Both the position numbers and the translations under genes were made by a program. DNA of 5,184 nt, from the NCBI GenBank assembly GCA_017385345.1, contig JAFNRY010000172.1:1-5184 (forward strand), given 5' to 3'. Below are positions 1 through 5,184 of the stretch, in pieces (positions within the stretch are counted from its first letter, which is position 1; each line of letters begins with the position of its first letter). The DNA is from Kiritimatiellia bacterium. GTDB taxonomy: Bacteria; Verrucomicrobiota; Kiritimatiellia; RFP12; UBA1067. A model generated the notes under the pieces. The model did not search any database and was not told the origin of the DNA. It saw only the letters and a list, made by a program, of their open reading frames with translations.

Positions 1-422
1 ATCGCCTTGTAGCCGTCGCGCGCGATGTAGTCCTCGATCTTCTCGGGGTCGATCACGCCGCAGTTGCGAAGGACGATGCGGTACTGCTTCTGGTAGAACG
101 GTATGTTCGCCTCCGCGACGAGCTTCTTCGCCTGCTCGGGGTCGTAGCACAGGCGCTGCACCACGCGGCCCTTGACCAGATGCTCCGCGACGATCTCCTT
201 CACGTCCTTCGCCTGCACCTGCACGTAGAACGTGCCCTGCGGCAGTATCTTGACTATCGGGCCCTGCTCGCAGAATCCGAGGCAGCCCGTGACGACGACC
301 TGTATCTTCTCCGCGAGGCCGGCGGCCTCAAGCTCCTTCTTGAACTCTTCCACGACGGCCGTCCCGCCGCCGCTGCAGCACGCGGTTCCACCGCAGACCA
401 GCACGTATGATTCGTATGCCAT
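1..422 (-). CDS. hndC: NAD(P)-reducing hydrogenase subunit HndC, NuoF-like flavoprotein (N-terminal 140 residues, cut by window edge)
   Basis: The frame opens at ATG 422-420 and is still open at base 1, so only the first 140 residues are visible; relatives run to roughly 500-600 or more. Residues 1 to about 85 form a thioredoxin-like [2Fe-2S] ferredoxin domain, with Cys10-x4-Cys15 (in VCGGTACCSGGG) and Cys47-x3-Cys51 (in TGCLGFCEQGP). From about residue 110 the NuoF lead-in appears (FYQKQYRIVLRNCGVIDPE), the usual entry to the FMN/NADH-binding part, which lies off the left edge. In HndC/HydB proteins this subunit carries FMN, binds NAD(P)(H) and exchanges electrons with the hydrogenase subunit in the cytoplasm. 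The gene starts 37 bases after hndB and has only a weak ribosome site (AGAAG about 10 bases before the ATG), so translation may depend on coupling. The family call is firm. HndC is preferred over a complex I NuoF because of the fused N-terminal ferredoxin domain and the hndB neighbour. Confidence 0.9.
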   Translation of the reverse strand, partial: MAYESYVLVCGGTACCSGGGTAVVEEFKKELEAAGLAEKIQVVVTGCLGFCEQGPIVKILPQGTFYVQVQAKDVKEIVAEHLVKGRVVQRLCYDPEQAKKLVAEANIPFYQKQYRIVLRNCGVIDPEKIEDYIARDGYKA

Positions 423-459
423 GGCTTTTTCGCTTCTGAATTGTTTCGGTTTCGATTGT

Positions 460-855
460 TCAGCCGTGCTTGACGATGTCGATCGAAGGACGGTCGAGTA
501 TCTTCGAGTCGATCAGCTCGCGGCCGATTATGTGCTTTTCGACGATGTCACGCGCCGTAGCCGCATCGACGTGGCCGTAGATGACCGCCGGCATCCCCGG
601 CGCCACTACCTCCACCGTCGGCTCGCTGTGGCAAAGCCCCATGCAGCCCGTCTGGCGTATGAGCACGTTCGAAAGCCCCTTCGCCGATATCGCATCTACG
701 AGCGCCGTGAACGTGTCCTTCGCGCCCGCCGCGATCCCGCACGTGCCCATCCCGACTATAACCTGCACGTCCTTGTTGGAGCTGTCGCGCATCTCCATCG
801 CCTTCTGCTTCTCCCCGCGCATCCTGCGCAGGTCGTCCAAAGTAAGTTTCGCCAT
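460..855 (-). CDS. hndB: HndB-type (2Fe-2S) ferredoxin domain protein, small hydrogenase-associated subunit
   Basis: This 131-residue protein has a short charged, helical N-terminus (MAKLTLDDLRRMRGEKQKAM) followed by a thioredoxin-like ferredoxin fold. Visible motifs are VGMGTCGIAAGAKD (Cys39) and QTGCMGLCHSEPTVEV (Cys71-x3-Cys75). Against the N-terminal domain of the next gene, the position of that domain's first ligand (Cys10) is filled here by Gly35, so only three of the four classical cysteines are present. As far as I recall, the GTCGIAAGA form is typical of HndB proteins rather than damage. The expected role is an electron-transfer or structural subunit of an NAD(P)-linked hydrogenase complex in the cytoplasm. 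The start is fixed by an AAGGAG site 7 bases upstream that overlaps the hndA stop codon. The gene lies 11 bases after hndA and 37 before hndC, in one transcript. Length and motifs fit the family. Confidence 0.88.
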   Translation of the reverse strand: MAKLTLDDLRRMRGEKQKAMEMRDSSNKDVQVIVGMGTCGIAAGAKDTFTALVDAISAKGLSNVLIRQTGCMGLCHSEPTVEVVAPGMPAVIYGHVDAATARDIVEKHIIGRELIDSKILDRPSIDIVKHG

Positions 856-862
856 TTCCCTT

Positions 863-868
863 CTCCTT
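863..868 (-). promoter_or_regulatory. Shine-Dalgarno site of hndB overlapping the hndA stop
   Basis: AAGGAG lies 7 bases before the hndB ATG. Its first two bases are the last two of the hndA TAA stop codon. Ribosomes finishing hndA therefore sit on the hndB initiation site, which suggests translational coupling and matched amounts of the two subunits. Confidence 0.8.
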
Positions 869-1346
869 ATCCTCTTTCGCGGTACTGCTTGATGATGCCC
901 GCCACGTCCTTGACTTCGAGCTTGCCGTGCACTTCACCGTTGACGACCGCCACCGGCGCGAGCCCGCAGCAGCCCAGGCAGCGCACCGCCTCGACGGAGA
1001 ACATCCCGTCCTCCGTCGTCGCGTTCAGCCCGACGCCGAGAAGCCGCTCGAACTCCTTGATCAGATCGTCGCCGCCGCGCAGGTAGCACGCCGTGCCGAG
1101 GCACACCTGGATGTTGTATTTGCCGGCCTTCTGGAGCCGGAAGAAGTTGTAGAACGTTATCACGCCGTAGATCTTCGCCAGCGGAACGCCGAGCATCTCC
1201 GAGGTCTCTATGGCGATCTCGCGCGGTATGTATCCGTAGGTCTGCTGGACGCGGTGCAGAACCATGATGAGATTGCCTGGTTTGTCCTTCCATTCCTCGA
1301 TGAACGCCTTCAGTTCCGGCGTCATCTTTTCGGGCTCTTTGCTCAT
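867..1346 (-). CDS. hndA: NADH dehydrogenase subunit E-like [2Fe-2S] protein, hydrogenase subunit HndA
   Basis: This 159-residue protein is of the NuoE (24 kDa) family. An N-terminal helical part ends in the family signature VQQTYGYIPREIAIETSEML, followed by GVPLAKIYGVITFYNFF. The thioredoxin-like [2Fe-2S] domain has Cys82-x4-Cys87 (VCLGTACYLRGG) and Cys123-x3-Cys127 (RCLGCCGLAPV; Cys126 is extra). It passes electrons between the NuoF-like flavoprotein and the hydrogenase iron-sulfur relay. The ATG at 1346 is chosen because AAGGA lies 5 bases upstream and the protein then begins MSKEPEKMTPEL, at normal family length. An in-frame ATG at 1412 would give 181 residues, but it lies upstream of the predicted -10 element, and the added segment reads through intergenic repeats. 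This is the first gene of the operon. Its TAA overlaps the hndB ribosome site. A complex I nuoE is the alternative, but the HndB neighbour argues for the soluble hydrogenase. Confidence 0.92.
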   Translation of the reverse strand: MSKEPEKMTPELKAFIEEWKDKPGNLIMVLHRVQQTYGYIPREIAIETSEMLGVPLAKIYGVITFYNFFRLQKAGKYNIQVCLGTACYLRGGDDLIKEFERLLGVGLNATTEDGMFSVEAVRCLGCCGLAPVAVVNGEVHGKLEVKDVAGIIKQYRERG

Positions 1347-1351
1347 TTTCT

Positions 1352-1356
1352 TCCTT
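1352..1356 (-). promoter_or_regulatory. Shine-Dalgarno site deciding the hndA start
   Basis: The minus strand reads GGAAGGAAGAAAATG, with an AAGGA core 5 bases before the ATG at 1346. No comparable site precedes the longer in-frame ATG at 1412, so the shorter protein is preferred. Confidence 0.75.
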
Positions 1357-1359
1357 CCT

Positions 1360-1397
1360 GGCTTTCCGTTCCGGAATCGCCTTCCGTTCGCCGGAAT
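1360..1397 (-). repeat. Two tandem copies of an 18-20 base unit with internal dyads in the hnd leader
   Basis: Reading the minus strand, unit 1 (1397-1378) and unit 2 (1377-1360) abut directly. Both have the form ATTCCGG(CG)AACGGAA followed by RGCS, and unit 1 carries two extra bases in the centre. Each unit contains the dyad TTCCG/CGGAA. The loop is GCGAA in unit 1 (1396-1382) and GAA in unit 2 (1376-1364), so the leader RNA could form two successive hairpins with identical stems. Unit 1 starts inside the -10 element and unit 2 ends two bases before the GGAAGGAAG purine run of the ribosome site. The repeat is plainly visible; a role as operator, RNA stabiliser or protein-binding RNA is inference. 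Confidence 0.8.
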
Positions 1398-1425
1398 TAT
1401 CTCAAAAACCATTGTAATTAGGCAA
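1396..1425 (-). promoter_or_regulatory. Predicted sigma-70-type promoter with extended -10 for the hndABC operon
   Basis: On the minus strand, TTGCCT (1425-1420, four of six matches to TTGACA) is followed after 18 bases by GATAAT (1401-1396, five of six matches to TATAAT). A TG one base upstream of the -10 makes an extended -10 (TGAGATAAT). The stretch is AT-rich within otherwise GC-rich DNA and lies just downstream of the terminator of the preceding unit. Transcription would start near 1389, giving a leader of about 43 bases before the hndA ATG. This is a prediction from consensus and placement only; no activator or repressor site is recognised with confidence. Confidence 0.65.
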
Positions 1426-1443
1426 GTCTAACATCTGCCGCTT

Positions 1444-1463
1444 CGCCTTTAAAGACAAAGGCG
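1444..1463. repeat. Inverted repeat CGCCTTT-N6-AAAGGCG beside the terminator
   Basis: The 7-base arms at 1444-1450 and 1457-1463 are perfect complements around a six-base spacer (AAAGAC on the plus strand). The right arm overlaps the base of the terminator stem by three bases, so the two RNA structures cannot both form fully. The element ends 19 bases upstream of the predicted hnd -35. It could be part of the terminator, a competing hairpin, or an operator for the downstream promoter; the sequence does not decide between these. Confidence 0.6.
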
Positions 1464-1489
1464 CCGCCCGCCGGAACGGCGGGCGGCGC
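1451..1489 (-). terminator. Intrinsic terminator of the protease unit
   Basis: A perfect 13-bp inverted repeat (1461-1473 with 1477-1489) closes a three-base loop (TTC on the minus strand). It is followed on the minus strand by the T-rich run CTTTGTCTTT (1460-1451). It begins 25 bases after the protease stop codon. The stem is almost entirely G-C. On the plus strand the bases after the stem are GC-rich, so it should work only for minus-strand transcripts. It separates the protease unit from the hydrogenase operon. Confidence 0.88.
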
Positions 1490-1514
1490 GGACGCCGGGC
1501 CAAGGCGGCCCCGG

Positions 1515-3983
1515 TCACATGACCTTTATCATCACTGCCTTGTAGCGCTCGTAGGAGCCCTCGATGGACGAAACCGAGCCGTCGCCGTCGAGAGAGACGC
1601 GCTTCACTCCGCCGTTGACGAGCGTGGCGAACGGGAACGTGCCGTTTCCGCCGGAAGTCAGCTGCGCTTCGCTTCCGCCGGACTGCCTGACGTAGGCCTG
1701 GTAGGTAAGGGCCTGAGTGTCGAGCACCACCCTCACTTCGTATTCCGTCTCCGCCGCGGGCGTCGCGCCCGTCGCCGCGACCCACTTCGGGCCGTTCGAA
1801 TCGCTCGTATAAACCTGGAACGCGAGAGAGCCGTTGACCTTGCAGATTCTGACGGCGGCCCTGACGCCCTGGTACGCGTCGGCATCGACGCCGTACGTGC
1901 CGGTCGTCGAAATGGCAGCCTTTACGGTAACCGTCTTGCCCTTCGAGGCCTGCGAGGGAACGAAGGTGCCGAGGCCGTCCACGGAAATCCGCCCGTCAAC
2001 GAACTCCTTCGCCGGCGTCCACGCGCCGGTGACGTTGTGCGTCGCAACCTTCTCGTCGATCCAGTGGGCCGCCTTGCCGTCCTTTGTGGAGCGGAATTCG
2101 GCTTCGTAGTCGCCCTTGGTGAATGTCGCCGTCATCGTCGAACTGGAGTGGAAATCTCCGTAGAACGTCTTGGCCTTGATGGTCGTCGTCGCCGTCAGCG
2201 CGATCGGACCGGTGTAGAGCGTGCTGGACGTTGTCGGCTCGCTGCCGTCCGTCGTGTAGTAAATCTTGCCGCCTTCGGACGAAGACGAAAGCGAAACCGT
2301 CGCCGACGCGCTGTAGAACGTCGTGCCCCACGTAGTCGAATACGCCGGCGCCGTTATCGCTGCAGGCTTGAGATCCATGTCGTAGATGTTTTTGATCGCG
2401 CCGGTATTCGGGTAGTACGATCCGCCCTTCTCGGCGGCGATCTGCTTCTCCGGGTCGTCGCTGTTGACGAGGCTCAGACTGCGGCATGCCGATACTTCCA
2501 TGTTCGTGAAGAACACGGTGCCGGAGCTGTATTCGTATCCAATGTCGTAATTGCCCTCAGGAAGGACGAGCGCGTAGATGGCGTTCGTCGAAACGGCGGT
2601 GTACCTGACGTCGCTGTCCGTGTTCTTCGCGACGACGGTCTTGTTGCCCGTCTTGACCGGACTCCCCGCCGTGTCGAGCACGCGTCCGCTCACGATGGTG
2701 GCGCCGGCCGGACCCTGCGGATAGAGATTGTAGATGATCGAGTTGATAGTGGTGAATGTGGGGTCGGCTCCTGTCATGCCGCTCGTGAAGGGACTCGAAT
2801 ACCATGCATCGCTCGATCCGCCCCACCCTAAGTTGAAGTGGACGTAGAGAGCGTCGCCGTAATAGCCGTAGCCGTCCGCCACGATGGCGTGGCCTGGTAT
2901 GCTGACACCGCAGGGAAGACCCGCGTTCAAGCTCGCAAGTATTGCACGCTTCCAACTGCGATCGTCGCCGTCGCTGTCTGAAAGGTTGCCGGCATAGCAA
3001 GCGTTCGCATATCCGAACTGGTCGGTAAGGCGTCTGTAGAGCGTCGAGGTCTGCGCTCCGCTGCCGCCGCTGGCGTAACTCATGTGGCAGGCGAGGCCCA
3101 CGTCGCGGGTCAGTTGGCTCACCGCATATGCGTCCGGCCAGCCGCCATTGCTCGGTTTGTCCGTCATGGCACTCCAGTTGTACGGGCCGCCGAACGCAGG
3201 GCTCCACTGCGTGTAAGAACCGCTCGACGAATCCCGCCAGCCGTTTTCCAGGTTCCAGTCGCCCGCATTGGCGCCGCCTACCGTTCCGTTGAACGGCAGC
3301 ACAGGCGTGAGCGCGGTCTCGTTCTGCGGCCAATTCCAGAACTTCATGAGTTGCGCGCCGGCCGTGGCGACGCAGCCGCAGGGCCAATGGTGCGGTATGT
3401 ACAGATTTTCAGTGTTTGTTCCCTGGTTCCACTGCGTCGTCAGGAGTTTCTTGACGCGCACGTCGCTGACGTTGTCGCGAGCCGCTCCTGCGGAAGCGCG
3501 GCCGCCCTTGGTGGAGCCGGCGGATTTGAACGCCGCCCAGAGTTTGGCGGATTTCGACGCCGCGCCGGCGCCGGCGGACGCGCGCCCGCCGGTCGAAGCG
3601 CCGCCGCCCGTCTGCCCAAGCGCCTCGGTCGCCGCCGCCACGTCGAGCGGCAGCATCGCGAGAAGCGGATTCTGCTTCACGTCGTCAACCCACGTCCCCT
3701 CCTTGGAGTAGGCGAGGACGGGGTTGATTTCCGTGTCGCCGGAGGCGACGACGAAGCCGCCGCCCTCCAGTTCCACCACGTAGTACTTGCCCTTGCCGTC
3801 CTTGCCCTGGTATTCCTTCACGCTCGTCGGCTTGGCGGCGAAGTCCTCGCCCACGGCGGCCTTCAGGTTCACCCATCCGGCGACGGCGGCTTTAGCGTCG
3901 TCGCCTGTCGTTTCCGCCGCGAACAGCGGAAGCGCAATGGCGGAGGACGCGGCGGCGAATGCAATCTTGAATGTCGTTTTCAT
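1515..3983 (-). CDS. Secreted C10-family (streptopain-like) cysteine protease with multi-domain C-terminal extension
   Basis: This 822-residue preproprotein has several parts in order. Residues 1-23 are a signal peptide (basic MKTTFK, hydrophobic core, cleavage near FAAE). Residues about 30-115 resemble the Spi inhibitory propeptide of C10 peptidases (GGGFVVASGDTEINPVLAYS). Residues about 124-170 are an Ala/Gly/Ser linker containing GGRASAGA twice. Residues about 171-423 are the papain-fold catalytic domain, with nucleophile Cys204 in CGCVATAGAQLMKFWNWP, His365 in IPGHAIVADGYGYYGD, and Asn384 with Trp387 in HFNLGWGGSSDAWY. Residues about 428-505 resemble a carboxypeptidase regulatory-like beta domain. 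Residues about 548-623 match the chitobiase/hexosaminidase C-terminal type (KIYYTTDGSEPTTSSTLYTG). Residues about 624-822 are beta-rich, probably a concanavalin-A-like jelly roll. Streptopain itself stops after the catalytic domain, so roughly 400 residues here are added, likely for binding or surface display. The enzyme should be exported and autoprocessed. It follows the LamG gene by 28 bases and precedes a terminator. Substrate is unknown. Confidence 0.88.
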   Translation of the reverse strand: MKTTFKIAFAAASSAIALPLFAAETTGDDAKAAVAGWVNLKAAVGEDFAAKPTSVKEYQGKDGKGKYYVVELEGGGFVVASGDTEINPVLAYSKEGTWVDDVKQNPLLAMLPLDVAAATEALGQTGGGASTGGRASAGAGAASKSAKLWAAFKSAGSTKGGRASAGAARDNVSDVRVKKLLTTQWNQGTNTENLYIPHHWPCGCVATAGAQLMKFWNWPQNETALTPVLPFNGTVGGANAGDWNLENGWRDSSSGSYTQWSPAFGGPYNWSAMTDKPSNGGWPDAYAVSQLTRDVGLACHMSYASGGSGAQTSTLYRRLTDQFGYANACYAGNLSDSDGDDRSWKRAILASLNAGLPCGVSIPGHAIVADGYGYYGDALYVHFNLGWGGSSDAWYSSPFTSGMTGADPTFTTINSIIYNLYPQGPAGATIVSGRVLDTAGSPVKTGNKTVVAKNTDSDVRYTAVSTNAIYALVLPEGNYDIGYEYSSGTVFFTNMEVSACRSLSLVNSDDPEKQIAAEKGGSYYPNTGAIKNIYDMDLKPAAITAPAYSTTWGTTFYSASATVSLSSSSEGGKIYYTTDGSEPTTSSTLYTGPIALTATTTIKAKTFYGDFHSSSTMTATFTKGDYEAEFRSTKDGKAAHWIDEKVATHNVTGAWTPAKEFVDGRISVDGLGTFVPSQASKGKTVTVKAAISTTGTYGVDADAYQGVRAAVRICKVNGSLAFQVYTSDSNGPKWVAATGATPAAETEYEVRVVLDTQALTYQAYVRQSGGSEAQLTSGGNGTFPFATLVNGGVKRVSLDGDGSVSSIEGSYERYKAVMIKVM

Positions 3984-3990
3984 GTCTTTG

Positions 3991-4002
3991 CTCCTTCTCC
4001 TT
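3991..4002 (-). promoter_or_regulatory. Doubled Shine-Dalgarno site for the protease gene
   Basis: The minus strand reads AAGGAGAAGGAG and then seven bases before the ATG at 3983. Two full AAGGAG cores sit in tandem, the nearer one at ideal spacing. This fixes the protease start and predicts strong translation. The site begins nine bases after the TGA of the upstream LamG gene. Confidence 0.8.
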
Positions 4003-4011
4003 TCCGGTTCC

Positions 4012-5184
4012 TCAGTACACCAGCAGCGTTATTCCGCGGCTCTTCTGCCTTACGGCCGGGAACACCGCCGAGTACGCCTTGACCTCGGTGCCGGTCCACA
4101 TCCTGCCCGCGAAGCGCAGGTCGCGGAACGCGAGGCCGCTTTCGGACGAATCCGTCTCGACGTAGTGCGGGAAGTTGCCGCCCCAGGTCGCCGGCGTCGG
4201 CGGCATCCTGTCGTGGAGCGAGCCGTACTTGATGAAGTTGCCGATGTTCTGGCCGGCTCCGTCGTCCGTCGCGACCGCGCCCTTGTACACGCCGTCCCAG
4301 TAGATGGCGTAGGTGCCGGTCTTCCAGTAGTCTGCGTTGTTGGTGCGAAGGCCGGAGGCGTGGACGATGACGAGCGAATGGAATTCCTTCGTCGTTTCGC
4401 CGAGCCCGGTGAGCACCACCTGTCCGTTGCAGGTGTTGATTGAGTTGGTGCTGTCGCCCCAGCGCTGCGCGAGGCCGAAGAACAGCCCGCCGTCGGAATC
4501 CGCCGTGGAGCCGATCGCGAGCGCCTTCGTGTTGACGGCGTTCACGCCGCCGAGCGTGACGATGAGGCCCTTCTCGTCGTCCGAGACCTTCGGCGCCTTC
4601 ACGCTCATGGCGAGCGTCCAGTCGCCGTTCATGTTCACGCCGCTGATCGTGCCGTAGCCTGCCATTCCGGGCCACGCGGCCTTCGCCGCGTCGTTGTCCG
4701 CCGGGCCGAGCGTCTCGGCCGTGGCCGCGGCGATGCCGTTGTCGGTGAACGCGCTGCCGGTGGCGACGAGCGAGCCGCCCGTGAAGTTGTGGCGGAAGTC
4801 GTACGTGCCGATATTTCCGCTCGTGGAAGCCTCCGCCGGGAACATCGCCGCGTAGCCGGCGATCTCGTCCTCCGTCAGCGTCCTCGCGTAGAAGCGCACG
4901 TCGCGGAACGCGCTCTCGACGTCGTACGCCGTCTCGACGTAGCCCTGCTGCGAAAGCAAAGGCGTCACGCCGTCGTGCAGGCCGCCGAACTTGAAGCCGT
5001 TGCCGAACTCGCGCTCGCCGCCGTTGAGGGACGAATCGAACGCCAGGACGTTCACGCCGTCCCAGTAGAACGTAATCACGCCAGACCACGCCTGGCCGGT
5101 CCCGGCGTCGTACGCCGTCTTGGCGACGTGCGTGACGACGAGCGAATGGAAGCTACCCGCCGTGTCGCCGCTCACGTTGACGTC
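4012..5184 (-). CDS. Tandem LamG/concanavalin-A-like domain protein (5' end outside window)
   Basis: The frame is open to the right edge, so the true start, and probably a signal peptide, lie outside; the GTG at 5175 is only an internal codon. Numbering from that codon, 387 residues are visible. They contain the end of one LamG-like unit (to about residue 114) and one complete unit (about 124-374). Shared landmarks are FHSLV, a YWDGV strand, GLHD/GSLHD, YVET and AFRDVRFYARTLTEDEI / AFRDLRFAGRMWTGTEV, then FPA. These end motifs are the usual closing strands and helix of LamG domains found in large secreted bacterial proteins. The protein ends in a short basic then hydrophobic tail (VRQKSRGITLLVY). 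No catalytic residues are recognised; glycan or protein binding or a structural surface role is plausible. It lies 28 bases upstream of the protease gene on the same strand, so they are probably co-transcribed. The specific function is not known. Confidence 0.82.
   Translation of the reverse strand, partial: DVNVSGDTAGSFHSLVVTHVAKTAYDAGTGQAWSGVITFYWDGVNVLAFDSSLNGGEREFGNGFKFGGLHDGVTPLLSQQGYVETAYDVESAFRDVRFYARTLTEDEIAGYAAMFPAEASTSGNIGTYDFRHNFTGGSLVATGSAFTDNGIAAATAETLGPADNDAAKAAWPGMAGYGTISGVNMNGDWTLAMSVKAPKVSDDEKGLIVTLGGVNAVNTKALAIGSTADSDGGLFFGLAQRWGDSTNSINTCNGQVVLTGLGETTKEFHSLVIVHASGLRTNNADYWKTGTYAIYWDGVYKGAVATDDGAGQNIGNFIKYGSLHDRMPPTPATWGGNFPHYVETDSSESGLAFRDLRFAGRMWTGTEVKAYSAVFPAVRQKSRGITLLVY
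4054..4383 (-). repeat. LamG-like unit, copy 2 (C-terminal portion)
   Basis: Residues about 265-374 run from FHSLVIVHAS through YWDGV, FIKYGSLHDRM and HYVETDSS to AFRDLRFAGRMW and VFPA, repeating the motif order of copy 1. The N-terminal half of this unit (from about residue 124, GTYDFRHNFTGGS) is also in the window. A full unit is thus about 250 residues. Confidence 0.75.
4834..5151 (-). repeat. LamG-like unit, copy 1 (C-terminal portion)
   Basis: Residues about 9-114 of the visible LamG protein run from FHSLVVTHVAK through YWDGV, FKFGGLHDGV and YVETAYD to AFRDVRFYARTL and MFPA. They align in order with copy 2 at 4054-4383. The N-terminal half of this unit lies beyond the right edge. The copies differ at many positions, so the duplication is old and mainly detectable in protein. 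Confidence 0.75.

Noticed and set aside
232..1086. Plus-strand frame of 284 codons
   Set aside because: It spans three minus-strand hydrogenase genes whose cysteine motifs are unmistakable. The plus-strand product shows no family signature.
1347..1412. Upstream in-frame ATG extending hndA by 22 residues
   Set aside because: It lies upstream of the predicted -10, lacks a ribosome site, and the added residues are encoded by the tandem leader repeats.
1411..1430. Possible Rex redox-repressor site near the -35 (TTGTAATT...)
   Set aside because: Rex sites need a TTGT(N)AA half with an inverted partner about 18 bases across; the second half is not present here.
2037..2831. Plus-strand frame of 264 codons
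   Set aside because: The composition is Arg/Val-rich and it lacks a recognisable domain. It lies opposite the beta domains and part of the catalytic domain of the protease.
3084..4082. Long open plus-strand frame of 332 codons opposite the protease
   Set aside because: It is rich in Arg, Ala and Gly with no family motif, and is antisense to a gene with a signal peptide and catalytic motifs. It is a by-product of GC-rich codon use.
3980..5089. Minus-strand frame of 369 codons overlapping the LamG gene
   Set aside because: Its product is extremely Arg-rich and low in complexity, and it is the shifted frame of the LamG gene, whose domain motifs are clear.
5173..5175. GTG as the start of the LamG gene
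   Set aside because: The frame stays open upstream to the window edge, no ribosome site is visible, and the first LamG unit would begin in mid-domain.

Overview
All genes in this window lie on the minus strand, so transcription runs from high to low coordinates. The DNA is GC-rich with GC-biased third codon positions. The gene content points to a strict anaerobe that uses hydrogen-linked redox balance and secretes large, multi-domain proteins. A streptopain-type (C10) protease with a chitobiase-like module, next to a long protein built from tandem LamG-like units, is reminiscent of gut or sediment Verrucomicrobiota of the Kiritimatiellae type. That taxonomic placement is an inference from gene style, not something the sequence proves.

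Region 1 (about 5184 to 1515) is a two-gene unit for exported proteins. The first gene enters from the right edge with its 5' end missing. It encodes tandem LamG/concanavalin-A-like units, with one complete and one partial unit visible. After 28 bases, which contain a doubled Shine-Dalgarno sequence, comes an 822-residue preproprotease. Its order is signal peptide, Spi-type inhibitory propeptide, Ala/Gly-rich linker, C10 catalytic domain (Cys204, His365), carboxypeptidase-regulatory-like beta domain, chitobiase C-terminal-like domain and a C-terminal beta-rich domain. The unit ends at a strong 13-bp-stem intrinsic terminator (1461-1489).

Region 2 (1514 to 1347) is intergenic. It holds the terminator, a second overlapping inverted repeat, a convincing extended -10 promoter (1396-1425), and a short leader made almost entirely of two tandem copies of an 18-20 base unit. 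Each unit can fold into a hairpin with the same 5-bp stem.

Region 3 (1346 to the left edge) is the start of an hndABC-type operon: a NuoE-like [2Fe-2S] subunit (hndA), a small thioredoxin-like ferredoxin (hndB), and the N-terminus of a NuoF-like flavoprotein with a fused N-terminal ferredoxin domain (hndC, cut by the left edge). In known relatives these subunits combine with an [FeFe]-hydrogenase catalytic subunit (HndD/HydA) to form a soluble NAD(P)-linked, often electron-bifurcating hydrogenase. If that subunit is present it would be expected further left, outside the window. No RNA genes, insertion sequences, CRISPR arrays or plus-strand genes are supported.
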